Origin: Massilia violaceinigra
Lineage (GTDB): Bacteria; Pseudomonadota; Gammaproteobacteria; Burkholderiales; Burkholderiaceae_D
Length of the DNA stretch: 64,000 nucleotides
Assembly (NCBI RefSeq): GCF_002752675.1
Contig: NZ_CP024608.1
Coordinates: 2,666,001-2,730,000, forward strand
Direction of reading: 5' to 3'
This document shows positions 36,193-46,052 of this stretch, in pieces (position 1 is the first letter of the stretch; every line of letters starts with the position of its first letter). The position numbers and the translations under genes were made by a program. The notes under the pieces were generated by a model, which ran no database searches, was not told where the DNA came from, and worked only from the letters and a program-made list of their open reading frames with translations.

Positions 36193-39100
36193 ATATCCAA
36201 GAGACCTATCGGCTTTCCATGCTGGCCCGCGCCGCCTATACCGAATTCGCGGGATCGAGCATGTCCGAGGCAGATCTGCAAAGCAGCAGCAACCATATCG
36301 TCTTCCAGTTTGCAAGCGACGAGCACGCCAAAGAAGTGACGGCCCATTATTCCCTGGTCTACCATTATTCGGATGACACGGGCTTCGCCGCCTCGGTGTT
36401 CCGGGCCAAGGATACCGGCAAGCTGGTGATCGCCTTCCGCGGCACCGAGCTGGCCAGCGCGACCTCGGGCGATGCGCGCGATATCGCCGCCGATGCCTTC
36501 ATCTTCCAGACCGGCCTGGCCGGCTTGCAGATCGCCGCGCTCGAGGACTTTTATAAAAAACTGTTCGCCGCCGACGGTGCCAAACTGCCCGCCGGCACCA
36601 TCTTCGACGTCACCGGCGATTCGCTCGGCGGCCACCTGGCGACGGCGTTTACCGCCAGCCATATCGAGAACGTCGGCAAGGGCATCATTTTCGAAGCGCC
36701 CGGCATCAGCGTGCCGTATATCATGCTCAATGGAAATGCGCCGTCCGCCGTGGGCGCAAAACTCACCCATGTATACGGCGACGCCGGCGTCGAGATCATT
36801 TCCGGTGCCGGGGGTGTCTTCACCAAGGCCCTCGGGCAGCAAGTGCCGGTCTTTATCGAAAACCAGAAAATATCGAATCACAGTCTCGACTTGCTGAACC
36901 AGGCGCTCAGCGTGGCCGAATTGCTGGAGCGGATCGACCCGGCGCTGACCCTGGTCGACGCCCGCGGCATCCTCGACGCGGCCTCGCACAAGCCGCTCGA
37001 ATCGCTGGAAAAAGTGGTGGACAGCTTGCGCACCATCCTGGCCGGAGCCGAAGTGGCGCCCACGCCGCCCGACCTCGAGTACAGCAACAACGCGGCTTTG
37101 CAAAAGGCGGTCAATGAAGTGCGCGCCAAGCTCAACGGCTCGCTGAAACTGGTCAATCTGGTCGGTCTGGGCAGCGAGGCCATCGCTGCGCGTGCCAATG
37201 TGCCCGGTTCCAGCGGTGAAGCCGTCGCGATCCGTTACGCGCTGCGCGAAATGCTGCCGTTCGCCGTGGTGGGCGCCAACTATGCGCCATTCAATAACGA
37301 CGGCGAACTCGACGTTTTCAACGAAGAGACCGGCGACGGCCAGCTGACCGAGAATTACCTGAAAGACCGGGCGGCGATGCTGGTGGCCGTGCTCGCCGAT
37401 AACAAGACCGACAGTGCCGACAGGCCGGCCGGCGACCGCCTGTTCCTCGACCTGAAAACCGACCGCCGCCTCACCCCTTCCCCTCTCGATCACAAGACCA
37501 TCTTCGGCGCCGCCGCGGGCGATGCGCCCGGCTACAGCGAGGGCGAGGATCACTTGTACGGCATGGGCGGCAAGGACGTGTTGACGGGCGGCAAGGGCAA
37601 GGATTACATGGAAGGCGGCAGCGGCGACGACAACCTTTCCGGCGGCGAAGCCAACGACACGCTCGACGGCGGCATCGGCGCCGACACGCTCGACGGCGGC
37701 GGCGATAACGACAAGCTGTTGGGCGGCAAGGGCAAGGATACCCTGATCGGGGGCGACGGCAACGATACCCTCGACGGCCAGGCCGACAACGATTCCCTGC
37801 AAGGCGGCATCGGCAACGATGTGCTCAAGGGCGCCACCGACAAGTGGGACACCCAGGGTTCGGACACGCTCGAAGGCGGCGCCGGCTTCGACTTTTACCA
37901 GACGGCAGGGGGCGACACCATCCGCGACAGCGATGGCCAGGGTACGGTGCGCTTCGTGCGCCGCTATATCGATGGCGCATGGCGCAAGAAGGGCGAGACG
38001 GTCTACTTCTCGTGGGATAAAAAGGTTTCCTACACCGTCGAGGGCTCGACCCTGCTGATCAATGGCCCCGAGGGTGCGCTGACCATCGAAAACTGGTCCA
38101 ACGGCCAGCTCGAGATCCATCTGTCGGAAGCCGAGAAGGAAGTGCCGACCAAGCCGCCGTTCGATCCGAACCGCACGCGCGCCCGCATCGACCCGCTGGT
38201 GCTGGACCTGAACCACGATGGCATCATCAATTCGGTCGGTTCCGACCAGTCGAGCGTGTACTTCGACTTCAATGGCGACGCGATCGCCGAGCGCACCGGC
38301 TGGATCAGTCCCGCCGACGGCATCCTGGTGTCGGACGAGAACAAGAACCGCTTCGTCGACAATCTGTCCGAGCTGTTCGGCAATGCCCAGGAAGATGGCT
38401 TCAGCAGCCTGAAGCGTCGTTTCGACGGCAACCTCGATGGCGTGATCGACCGCCGCGACGCCAAGTTCAGCGAACTGCTGGTCTGGCAGGACGCCAACCA
38501 GGATGGCATTTCGCAGGCGGGCGAGCTGAAAACGCTCGACCAGCTGGGCATCACTTCGATTGGCACGCAGTCGACCAAGGTGACGATTGCCAGCAACGAC
38601 AACCGCATCATCGCCGAGGGCGCATTCGTGCAGGATGGCCAGACCCGGCTGGTGGCCGATATCGAGCTGGCCGTCAACTTTGCGCTGACCGATTCGAATC
38701 CGGCCCGCCATCTGGACGAGCAGCTCGAACTCGACGGCGAGGTGGCGATGCTGCCGCGCCTGCGCGGCTTCGGCAGCGTGCGCGACCTGTCGTACGCGCT
38801 CCAGGACAACCTGGAACTGCGCGCCTATGTCAGCGGGCTGATCGGACGGGGCAAGGCCGCCGTCGTCGATGACATCGACCAGTTCATGGCCAAGTGGACC
38901 GGCCTGGACGCGGCTTATGCCAGCCATGGGCGGGTGCGCAGCGGCGAATTGAGCACAATGGACAAGGTGTGGATACTCGAATCGCTGGCGGGCGTCGATA
39001 TCAGCAAGAAGCTGATCGAAAGCCGTGCCTTCTATTCGTTCGGCGTCAGTTTCGAGCAAGGCTATATCGCCGAACGGTTCGGCTTCATCGCCGACCGCGT

Positions 39101-42100
39101 GGCGCTCAGCCTATCCACCCAGGCGTTCGACAAGGGCTGGCTCGACGGCGTGTTCTACTCGGTCGACCAGGACCGCTTCGACGCCTTCGATCCGGCACGC
39201 CTGAACAACAGTCTGGCGGCGAAACTCGGGCAAAGCACCAGCTATGACGACACCGTGGCGATGGCGCGCCTGCTGGCGCGCCTGAAAGCGGACGGCGTGC
39301 CGCTCGAACTGGACCGTCTGCGCGCGATCGGCGCGCAATTGCCGTATCCGACCCCGGTGGGCTATGCGCTCGATGCTGGCATGCTCCTGGGCAACCGCGG
39401 CAATAATGTACTGCAGGGGGCAGCTGCGCGCGCCGACTGGATCGATGGCGCGGCCGGCGACGATACCTTGATCGGCCTGGGCGGCAGCGACTTGCTGCAC
39501 GGCGGCGTCGGCGACGATTTGCTCGAAGGCGGGGCGGGCGCCGATGTGTATGTGTACGAACGAGGCGATGGCCATGAAATCATTCATGACTACGACAACG
39601 GCGACCAGGCCATCGACACCTTGCGCCTGGGCGCCGGTTTCGTGCCGGACGCCACCCGGGTGCGCCGGGAGGGCAGCGATCTGGTGCTGCGTTTTGGCGA
39701 CGCGGAATCGGTCACCGTACGCCAGTATTTCCATAACGATGCCTTGGGCTATTTGCAAATCGAACGCATTGAATTCCCTGATGGCACGCTGTGGGATATC
39801 GCCAGGATCAAGGCCATGGTGCTGGTGCCGACCGCCGACGGCGAGGCGCTGTACGGCTATGGCGCCAGCAACGATATCCTGAACGGGCTGGCCGGCAACG
39901 ATACGCTCGCCGGCCTGGGCGGCCACGATACCTTGCACGGCGGGACCGGCTATGACCTGCTTGAAGGCGGCGGCGGCAATGACGTGTTCCTGTTCAACCG
40001 CGGCGACGGCGACGACGTGATCCACACTTACGAGCGTGCCGAAGGCAAGCTGGTCACGCTGCGCCTGGGCGCCGGCCTGACGCCGGCCGGCACCGCGGTG
40101 CGGCGCGATGCCGCCAGCCTGGTGCTGTCCTTCGGCGGCGACGATCAAGTGACGATCAAGGATTACTTTTACCGCGATGGGGCCGGGGGCAATGAGATCG
40201 ACCAGATCGTTTTCGCCGATCAGACCGTGTGGTCGGTGGCCAAGATCAAGACCATGATCGGCATTGCCACCGAACAGGCCGACGCGATGTATGGCTACGA
40301 GGTGAACGACACTATCGCCGGCCTGGCTGGCAACGACACCATCTTCGGCTACGCCGGCGACGATACCCTCGAAGGCGGCCGCGGCGACGATGTGCTCGAC
40401 GGCAGCATCGGCAGCGACGTGTATCTCTTCAAGCGCGGCGACGGGCGCGATACCATCACCGACAATAACGGCTGGGGGGCCGACAGCATGGTCGACGTGC
40501 TGCGCCTGGGCACCGGCATCAGCGCGTCGGCGACCCTCGCGCGCCACGTCGGCAACGATCTGGTGCTCGATTTCGGCAGCGGCGACAGTGTCACGGTCAG
40601 CGGTTTCTTTTCCTACGACACGCAGTTGGTCACCCAGCTCGAACGGATCGAATTCAGCGACGGCGCCGTGTGGGACGTGGCCGAGCTCAAGCAGCGGGTG
40701 CTGGCGCCGACCGAGCAAGCCGACCTGCTGGCCGGTTTCCCCGGCGACGACGGCATCGGCGGCGCCGGCGGCAACGATACCTTGCTGGGCGGCGCAGGGC
40801 GCGATAGCCTGAACGGCGGCGCCGGCAACGATAGCCTGGCGGGTGGCACCGGCGACGATGTCTTGCTCGGCGGCGCGGGCGCCGATCTTCTCGAAGGTCA
40901 GGGCGGCGCCGATCTGTACCAGTTCGCAGGCGGCGATGGCCAGGATGTGCTGCGCGATCTGGAAGGCAAGCCGGGCGAGGTCGATGTGCTGCGCTTCGGC
41001 GCCCATGCGACGGTGGCCAACACCAGCGCCAGGCGGGCCGGCAATGCGCTGGTGCTCAGCGTCGCCGGCGGCGACACGGTAACGCTCGAAGATTATTTTT
41101 ACGATCAGCGCTACCAGGTCGAGCGCATTGAATTTGCCGCCGGCGAGGTATGGGATGTGGCCGAGGTCAAGCGCCGCGTGCTGCTGGGCGGCGGCAACAA
41201 CGATTTCCTGGCGGGCTATGAGTTGTCCGACCAGCTCGCTGGCTTCGGCGGCAACGACACCTTGACCGGCAATGGCGGCGCCGATGCGCTCGACGGCGGC
41301 AGCGGCGACGACCGGCTGCTCGGCAGCGAGGGCGATGACACGCTCGACGGCGGCGCCGGCAACGATAGCCTGACCGGCGGCGCGGGCAGCGACGTGTTCG
41401 TGTTCGGTGCCGGCGGCGGCCAGGATTTGATCAACGAATCCGATGACACGCCGGGCAAGACCGATGCAATCCGCTTGGGCGCCGGGGTCACCCCGGACGC
41501 GGTGCGCATCGCCCGCGCCAATGACGATTTGCTGCTGCAGTTGAAAGGCAGCGGCGACAGCCTGCGCGTTGCGGGATTTTTCGAGAAAGAGGCCGGCACC
41601 GGACGCCGGATCGAGCAGATCGAGTTCCACGACGGCACCCGCTGGAACCTGGCTGCGATCCTGGAGCAGGCGTTGCTGCCGACCAAGGGCAATGACTTCC
41701 TTGCCGGCTACGGCAAGGCCGACAACATCCATGGCGCCGGCGGCGACGACCGCATCGATGGCGGCGACGGCGCCGATACGCTCGCTGGCGACACCGGCAA
41801 CGACACGCTCGACGGCGGCCTCGGCGACGACAGCGCCAGTGGCGGCACCGGCGACGACCTGTACCTGGTGCAAAGCGCGGCCGATATCGTTGTCGAACTG
41901 CCCGGCGAGGGCAACGACACGGTGCGTGCCTCGACCAGCACGACCCTGTCGGCGAACGTCGAGAACCTGGAGCTCGACGCGCTCGCCGGCGCGGCCGACG
42001 GCATCGGCAACGCGCTTGCCAACCGCCTGCTCGGCAACGCTTCGGTCAACGGCCTCGACGGCGGCGCCGGCGACGACTGGCTCGACGGTGGAGCCGGCAA

Positions 42101-45100
42101 CGATGTGCTGATTGGGGGTTTGGGCAACGATGTCTTCATCGTCGACGCCAGTACCGACCTGGTGGTCGAGAGCGCGGCCCAGGGCCAAGACACGGTGCGG
42201 GCCGGCGCCACGTATGCGCTGCCGGACCATGTCGAGACGCTGGTGCTGGAAGACACCGGCGCCATCGACGGCAGCGGCAATGCGCTGCCCAACGAGCTCA
42301 CCGGCAACAGCCACGCCAACCGCCTCGGCGGCGGTGGCGGCGCCGACACGCTCCATGGCGGCCAGGGCGACGACACCCTCGATGGCGGCGCCGGCGCCGA
42401 CACGCTCGCCGGCGGCGAAGGCAACGACGATTACGTGGTCGATACCCTGGACGACCAGATCGTCGAGGCCGGCGGCGCCGGCTTCGATACCGTCGCAACG
42501 GGCTTGACCTACACCCTGGGCGCCGAACTCGAAGGCTTGCTGTTGACTGGCAGCGCCGATGCCGACGGCAGCGGCAACGATGCCGACAACACCTTGACCG
42601 GCAACGAGGGCAATAACCGGCTCGACGGCGGCGCCGGCACCGATATCCTGAGCGGGGGACTGGGCGACGATACCTACCTGACCGACAGCGAAAGCGACCA
42701 GGTCAACGAAATGGCCGACGAGGGCCGCGACACCATCATCCGCAGCTACGACACCACGTATATCCTCGCCAACGGCGTCGACAACCTCACGCTGGTGGGC
42801 GAGGCCGTGCGCGGCAACGGCAATGAACTCGATAACCTCATCACCGGCAACGACGCCGACAACAACCTGCTGGGACTGGAAGGCAACGATACCCTGATCG
42901 GCGGCCTGGGCAAGGATGCCATGTTCGGGCGCGAAGGGCTGGACTTGATGATCGGCGGCGGCGGCGACGATTACTACGAAATCGACGACGCGGGCGACCG
43001 CATCGAGGAAGCTGCCGGCCAGGGCGACGACTTCGTGCGCGCCAATGTCAGCTGGACCCTGGGCGAGCACCTCGAGCGCCTGGCACTGAACGGCGACGAG
43101 GCACTCTATGCCACCGGCAACGCGCTCGCCAATGGCCTGTGGGGCAACGCGGGCAACAATGTGCTGACCGGCGCCAAGGGTAGCGATTACATCGAGGGCG
43201 GCGCCGGCGACGATGTGTATGTCTTCGAGAAGGGCGACGGCAAGGATACCATCAAGAATAGCGATATCGCCGGCGCCATCGACATCCTGCGCTTCGGCGC
43301 CGGCATCGCCGAGATCGACGTATCGGCAATGCAGCAGGGCGATGATGTGTTCCTGATGCTCAAGGGCGGGACCGACCAGATCGCGTTCATGGATTATTTT
43401 GCCGGCGGCCAGACGGAGGAAGGGGCGGCAACGGACGGCAAGATCGACAGGGTCGAGTTCGCCAGCGGCGCGGTGTGGGACCAGGCCAAATTGCAGACGG
43501 TGATCGATCGCGCCAACCACAACAGCCCGCCGACGGTCAAAAGCTATCTGCCGACCCTGCAAGCGAAGGCCAATACCCTGTTCAGCTACACGGTGCCGGT
43601 CGATACCGTGACCGACCCGGATGTGTGGGATACGGTCACCTACAGCGTCAAGATGGCGGGCGGCGCGGCGCTGCCGGCCTGGCTGACGTTCGACCCGGTC
43701 ACGCGGGTGTTGTCGGGCACCCCGGCGGCCGGCAATATCGGCACGCTCCAGTTCCAGCTGTGGGGCACCGACAGTGGCGGCAACGGCGCCGGGCAAGGCG
43801 TCAACCTGGTGGTTGGCGCGGCCAACCGCGCGCCGGTGCTGGCCACGGCGCTGCCCGACCAGAAAGCGGCGCCGGGTACCCCGTTCGCCTACACGGTGGC
43901 GGCGGCGGCCTTCACCGATCCGGACACGGGTGACAAACTCAGCTACAAGGCGACGCTGGCCGATGGCGCGCCTTTGCCGGCCTGGCTGACGTTCAACCCG
44001 GCCACGCGCGCCTTCGGCGGCACGCCGACGGCCACCGGCACCACCAGCGTGCGCGTGACGGCCACCGACAGCGGCAGTCTGGCTGTCTCGGATGTCTTCG
44101 ACGTGGTGGTCGGCGTGGCCGACCTGGTATTGAACGGCACGGCCAATGCGGACCTTCTCAACGGCGGCGCCGGTAACGACACCGTCAGTGGCATGGGCGG
44201 CAACGACACCCTCAATGGCGCGGCCGGCAACGACCGGCTCGACGGTGGCGCGGGGGCGGACAAGCTGACCGGCGGCCAGGGCAATGATGTGTACGTACTC
44301 GACAACAGTGCCGACACGGTGGCCGAGAACGCGGCCGAAGGCGTCGACCAGGTGCTCTCCGGCGTGACCCATACGCTGGGCGCCAACGTCGAAGCGCTGA
44401 CCTTGACCGGCACCCTGCTCATCAATGGCAGCGGCAACCTGCTCGACAACCTGCTCATCGGAAATGGCGCCAACAATGTGCTCGCTGGCGCCGATGGCAA
44501 CGATATCCTGCAGGGCGGGGCGGGCGCCGATACCTTGAACGATACGGCCGGGAAGAACGTCTTCGATGGCGGCGCGGGCATCGATACCCTGACCGGTGGC
44601 AGCGGCAACGAGCTGTTCATCGGCGGCACGGGCAACGACAGCATCGTCACGTCGACCGGCGCCGACATCATTGCGTTTAACCGAGGCGATGGCCAGGATA
44701 CGGTCGCGGCCAGCATCGGCAAGGACAACACGGTGTCGCTGGGCAAGGGCGTCACGTATGCGGACTTGCTGTTCAAGAAGACCGGCAACGATCTGGTGCT
44801 GGTGACCGGGGCCAGCGAGCAGCTGACCTTCAAGGATTGGTACCTCAGCGCCAACAACCGCAGCGTGGCCAATCTGCAAGTGGTGATCGAAGGCGGCAGC
44901 GACTACAACGCGGCATCGGCCAGCGCGATCAACAACAAGAAGGTCGAGCGCTTCAATTTCGATGGGCTGGCAACGGCCTTCGATCAGGCGCGCACCGCCA
45001 ATCCGGCCTTGACCAGCTGGGCCTTGTCGTCCTCGCTGCTGGGCTTCCACCTGGGCGGCAGCGATACCGCGGCCATCGGCGGCGACCTGGCTTACCAGTA

Positions 45101-45236
45101 CGCCAGGAATGGCAATCTGTCGGCCTTGTCGCTGGCGCCGGCGGACGCCTTGCTGGCGGCGGCGCCGTTCGGCGCGGCAGTCCAGAACTTGCAGGCCGGT
45201 AGCGCCTTGCAGGATCTGACGCCGCGTCTGGCATAG
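36189..45236 (+). CDS. Giant RTX protein with N-terminal lipase-like domain
   Basis: 3015 residues, start GTG with AAAGG six bases ahead. Residues 1–240 resemble a class 3-type lipase: IAFRGTE and the nucleophile elbow GDSLGG (Ser145). A first RTX block (about 450–570; GGxGxDxLxGG nonapeptides) is followed by a FrpC-like Ca2+ region (DLNHDGIINS, about 665–820), then a helical part. From about 1070 to 1840 come five roughly 150-residue units, each RTX nonapeptides plus a haemolysin-type calcium-binding-related domain. Five roughly 100-residue units follow (YxVDxxxDxVxE), then two putative Ig/cadherin-like domains (about 2450–2645) and more RTX. It is a type I-secreted, Ca2+-folded enzyme or adhesin; no hlyB/hlyD genes lie nearby. 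Confidence 0.92.
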   Translation: MNIQETYRLSMLARAAYTEFAGSSMSEADLQSSSNHIVFQFASDEHAKEVTAHYSLVYHYSDDTGFAASVFRAKDTGKLVIAFRGTELASATSGDARDIAADAFIFQTGLAGLQIAALEDFYKKLFAADGAKLPAGTIFDVTGDSLGGHLATAFTASHIENVGKGIIFEAPGISVPYIMLNGNAPSAVGAKLTHVYGDAGVEIISGAGGVFTKALGQQVPVFIENQKISNHSLDLLNQALSVAELLERIDPALTLVDARGILDAASHKPLESLEKVVDSLRTILAGAEVAPTPPDLEYSNNAALQKAVNEVRAKLNGSLKLVNLVGLGSEAIAARANVPGSSGEAVAIRYALREMLPFAVVGANYAPFNNDGELDVFNEETGDGQLTENYLKDRAAMLVAVLADNKTDSADRPAGDRLFLDLKTDRRLTPSPLDHKTIFGAAAGDAPGYSEGEDHLYGMGGKDVLTGGKGKDYMEGGSGDDNLSGGEANDTLDGGIGADTLDGGGDNDKLLGGKGKDTLIGGDGNDTLDGQADNDSLQGGIGNDVLKGATDKWDTQGSDTLEGGAGFDFYQTAGGDTIRDSDGQGTVRFVRRYIDGAWRKKGETVYFSWDKKVSYTVEGSTLLINGPEGALTIENWSNGQLEIHLSEAEKEVPTKPPFDPNRTRARIDPLVLDLNHDGIINSVGSDQSSVYFDFNGDAIAERTGWISPADGILVSDENKNRFVDNLSELFGNAQEDGFSSLKRRFDGNLDGVIDRRDAKFSELLVWQDANQDGISQAGELKTLDQLGITSIGTQSTKVTIASNDNRIIAEGAFVQDGQTRLVADIELAVNFALTDSNPARHLDEQLELDGEVAMLPRLRGFGSVRDLSYALQDNLELRAYVSGLIGRGKAAVVDDIDQFMAKWTGLDAAYASHGRVRSGELSTMDKVWILESLAGVDISKKLIESRAFYSFGVSFEQGYIAERFGFIADRVALSLSTQAFDKGWLDGVFYSVDQDRFDAFDPARLNNSLAAKLGQSTSYDDTVAMARLLARLKADGVPLELDRLRAIGAQLPYPTPVGYALDAGMLLGNRGNNVLQGAAARADWIDGAAGDDTLIGLGGSDLLHGGVGDDLLEGGAGADVYVYERGDGHEIIHDYDNGDQAIDTLRLGAGFVPDATRVRREGSDLVLRFGDAESVTVRQYFHNDALGYLQIERIEFPDGTLWDIARIKAMVLVPTADGEALYGYGASNDILNGLAGNDTLAGLGGHDTLHGGTGYDLLEGGGGNDVFLFNRGDGDDVIHTYERAEGKLVTLRLGAGLTPAGTAVRRDAASLVLSFGGDDQVTIKDYFYRDGAGGNEIDQIVFADQTVWSVAKIKTMIGIATEQADAMYGYEVNDTIAGLAGNDTIFGYAGDDTLEGGRGDDVLDGSIGSDVYLFKRGDGRDTITDNNGWGADSMVDVLRLGTGISASATLARHVGNDLVLDFGSGDSVTVSGFFSYDTQLVTQLERIEFSDGAVWDVAELKQRVLAPTEQADLLAGFPGDDGIGGAGGNDTLLGGAGRDSLNGGAGNDSLAGGTGDDVLLGGAGADLLEGQGGADLYQFAGGDGQDVLRDLEGKPGEVDVLRFGAHATVANTSARRAGNALVLSVAGGDTVTLEDYFYDQRYQVERIEFAAGEVWDVAEVKRRVLLGGGNNDFLAGYELSDQLAGFGGNDTLTGNGGADALDGGSGDDRLLGSEGDDTLDGGAGNDSLTGGAGSDVFVFGAGGGQDLINESDDTPGKTDAIRLGAGVTPDAVRIARANDDLLLQLKGSGDSLRVAGFFEKEAGTGRRIEQIEFHDGTRWNLAAILEQALLPTKGNDFLAGYGKADNIHGAGGDDRIDGGDGADTLAGDTGNDTLDGGLGDDSASGGTGDDLYLVQSAADIVVELPGEGNDTVRASTSTTLSANVENLELDALAGAADGIGNALANRLLGNASVNGLDGGAGDDWLDGGAGNDVLIGGLGNDVFIVDASTDLVVESAAQGQDTVRAGATYALPDHVETLVLEDTGAIDGSGNALPNELTGNSHANRLGGGGGADTLHGGQGDDTLDGGAGADTLAGGEGNDDYVVDTLDDQIVEAGGAGFDTVATGLTYTLGAELEGLLLTGSADADGSGNDADNTLTGNEGNNRLDGGAGTDILSGGLGDDTYLTDSESDQVNEMADEGRDTIIRSYDTTYILANGVDNLTLVGEAVRGNGNELDNLITGNDADNNLLGLEGNDTLIGGLGKDAMFGREGLDLMIGGGGDDYYEIDDAGDRIEEAAGQGDDFVRANVSWTLGEHLERLALNGDEALYATGNALANGLWGNAGNNVLTGAKGSDYIEGGAGDDVYVFEKGDGKDTIKNSDIAGAIDILRFGAGIAEIDVSAMQQGDDVFLMLKGGTDQIAFMDYFAGGQTEEGAATDGKIDRVEFASGAVWDQAKLQTVIDRANHNSPPTVKSYLPTLQAKANTLFSYTVPVDTVTDPDVWDTVTYSVKMAGGAALPAWLTFDPVTRVLSGTPAAGNIGTLQFQLWGTDSGGNGAGQGVNLVVGAANRAPVLATALPDQKAAPGTPFAYTVAAAAFTDPDTGDKLSYKATLADGAPLPAWLTFNPATRAFGGTPTATGTTSVRVTATDSGSLAVSDVFDVVVGVADLVLNGTANADLLNGGAGNDTVSGMGGNDTLNGAAGNDRLDGGAGADKLTGGQGNDVYVLDNSADTVAENAAEGVDQVLSGVTHTLGANVEALTLTGTLLINGSGNLLDNLLIGNGANNVLAGADGNDILQGGAGADTLNDTAGKNVFDGGAGIDTLTGGSGNELFIGGTGNDSIVTSTGADIIAFNRGDGQDTVAASIGKDNTVSLGKGVTYADLLFKKTGNDLVLVTGASEQLTFKDWYLSANNRSVANLQVVIEGGSDYNAASASAINNKKVERFNFDGLATAFDQARTANPALTSWALSSSLLGFHLGGSDTAAIGGDLAYQYARNGNLSALSLAPADALLAAAPFGAAVQNLQAGSALQDLTPRLA

Positions 45237-45241
45237 CGTTA

Positions 45242-45270
45242 CGGGCGCCGGACAGTGTGTCCGGCGCCCG
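45242..45270. terminator. Long GC hairpin after the RTX gene
   Basis: C-GGGCGCCGGACA-GTG-TGTCCGGCGCCC-G forms a perfect 13-bp stem with a 3-base loop, six bases after the stop. It lacks a T-run, so it may stabilise the 3' end or work with the next hairpin. Confidence 0.7.
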
Positions 45271-45293
45271 CTTCATTGCACGAGCTGGAAAAA

Positions 45294-45327
45294 CAAAAAG
45301 CCCCGGTTGTGAAACCGGGGCTTTTTG
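45294..45327. terminator. Bidirectional intrinsic terminator between RTX and SWIB genes
   Basis: CAAAAAGCCCCGGTT and AACCGGGGCTTTTTG pair around a short GTGA loop. A- and T-runs on both sides let it act on both convergent transcripts. Confidence 0.88.
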
Positions 45328-45356
45328 TAATCAGGCTTGGACGAGCAATCTGTTTT

Positions 45357-45770
45357 TTATTTCAGATGGTCGGAAATGAGTTTGGTCATTTCAAACATCG
45401 ATACCTGTGCTTTGCCGCCGAAGACTGCTTTGAGCTTGTCGTCGGCATTGATCATGCGGCGGTTGGCCGCGTCTTGCAGATCGAGCTTCTTGATGTAATC
45501 CCAGACTTTTTTGGTGACTTCGGTGCGTGGCAGCGGAGTCGCGCCAACCACGGCTGCCAGGACGGCGGACGGAGTCATCGCCTTCATGAAGGCGGCGTTC
45601 GGCTTGCGTGGGGCTGCTGCAGGTTTTTTTGCGGCTGCTGCTTTTGGTGCTGCCGCAGCTTTTGCTGGAGCGGCTTTCTTCGCTGCTGCCGGCTTTGCCG
45701 CTGCGGCTGGCTTAGCTGCGGCAGCCTTTTTTGCTGGCGCTGCTGCTGGGGTTTTTTTGGCTGTTGCCAT
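45357..45770 (-). CDS. SWIB/MDM2-domain protein with Lys/Ala-rich tail
   Basis: 137 residues from the ATG at 45770, which has AAGGAGG seven bases upstream. Residues 1–58 are repeats of AAAKK/PAAA type, like a histone H1 tail, and should bind DNA. The rest is a SWIB domain (AVLAAVVGATPLPRTEV, KKVWDYIKKLDLQD, NRRMINADDKLKAVFGG). Such proteins are chromatin-like nucleoid or topoisomerase-associated factors; in chlamydiae SWIB is fused to topoisomerase. In betaproteobacteria it stands alone, as here. Expected to be a DNA-binding nucleoid protein. Confidence 0.9.
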   Translation of the reverse strand: MATAKKTPAAAPAKKAAAAKPAAAAKPAAAKKAAPAKAAAAPKAAAAKKPAAAPRKPNAAFMKAMTPSAVLAAVVGATPLPRTEVTKKVWDYIKKLDLQDAANRRMINADDKLKAVFGGKAQVSMFEMTKLISDHLK

Positions 45771-45928
45771 CTTCAAGCCTCCTTAACGAACACATGGGAA
45801 ATTGCGCAATTCATCGCACGGCTTATATTGGTGGGGATTTACCGATGACGCAAGTGTTTTTCAAGAATTTTTCGGCGTTTTCATAGGGAAAAGCCAGAAC
45901 TAAGGCCCGGAAGGCGATTTTGCTGTTG

Positions 45929-46007
45929 CCGTCATCCCCGCGCAGGCGGGGATCCAAGTTCGACGCTGATTCGCTAACTTGGGTCCCCGCCTGCGCGGGG
46001 ACGACGG
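45929..46007. repeat. REP-like inverted pair between SWIB and ffh genes
   Basis: CCGTCATCCCCGCGCAGGCG… (45929–45958) and its inverted partner (45978–46007) are separated by about 19 bp. This intact pair shows the arrangement that the IS5 element split at 26.3–27.6 kb. It lies 45 bp downstream of the ffh stop. Confidence 0.88.
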
Positions 46008-46052
46008 TCTGACGGTCTGGGGCTGGAGGAAACGTATGTGGAAACGCCGCGT

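Noticed and set aside
36111..39059. A 982-codon minus-strand open frame
   Set aside because: Lies wholly opposite the RTX and small membrane protein genes, which have clear domains; its composition is typical of an antisense frame.
39111..45050. A 1979-codon open frame on the minus strand opposite the RTX gene
   Set aside because: It is the antisense shadow of GGxGxD-type repeats in high-GC DNA; it has no signal peptide, no domain and no ribosome site.
37540..45236. Possible type I secretion genes near the RTX protein
   Set aside because: No ABC exporter, membrane-fusion or TolC-like gene was found on either side; the exporter must be elsewhere.
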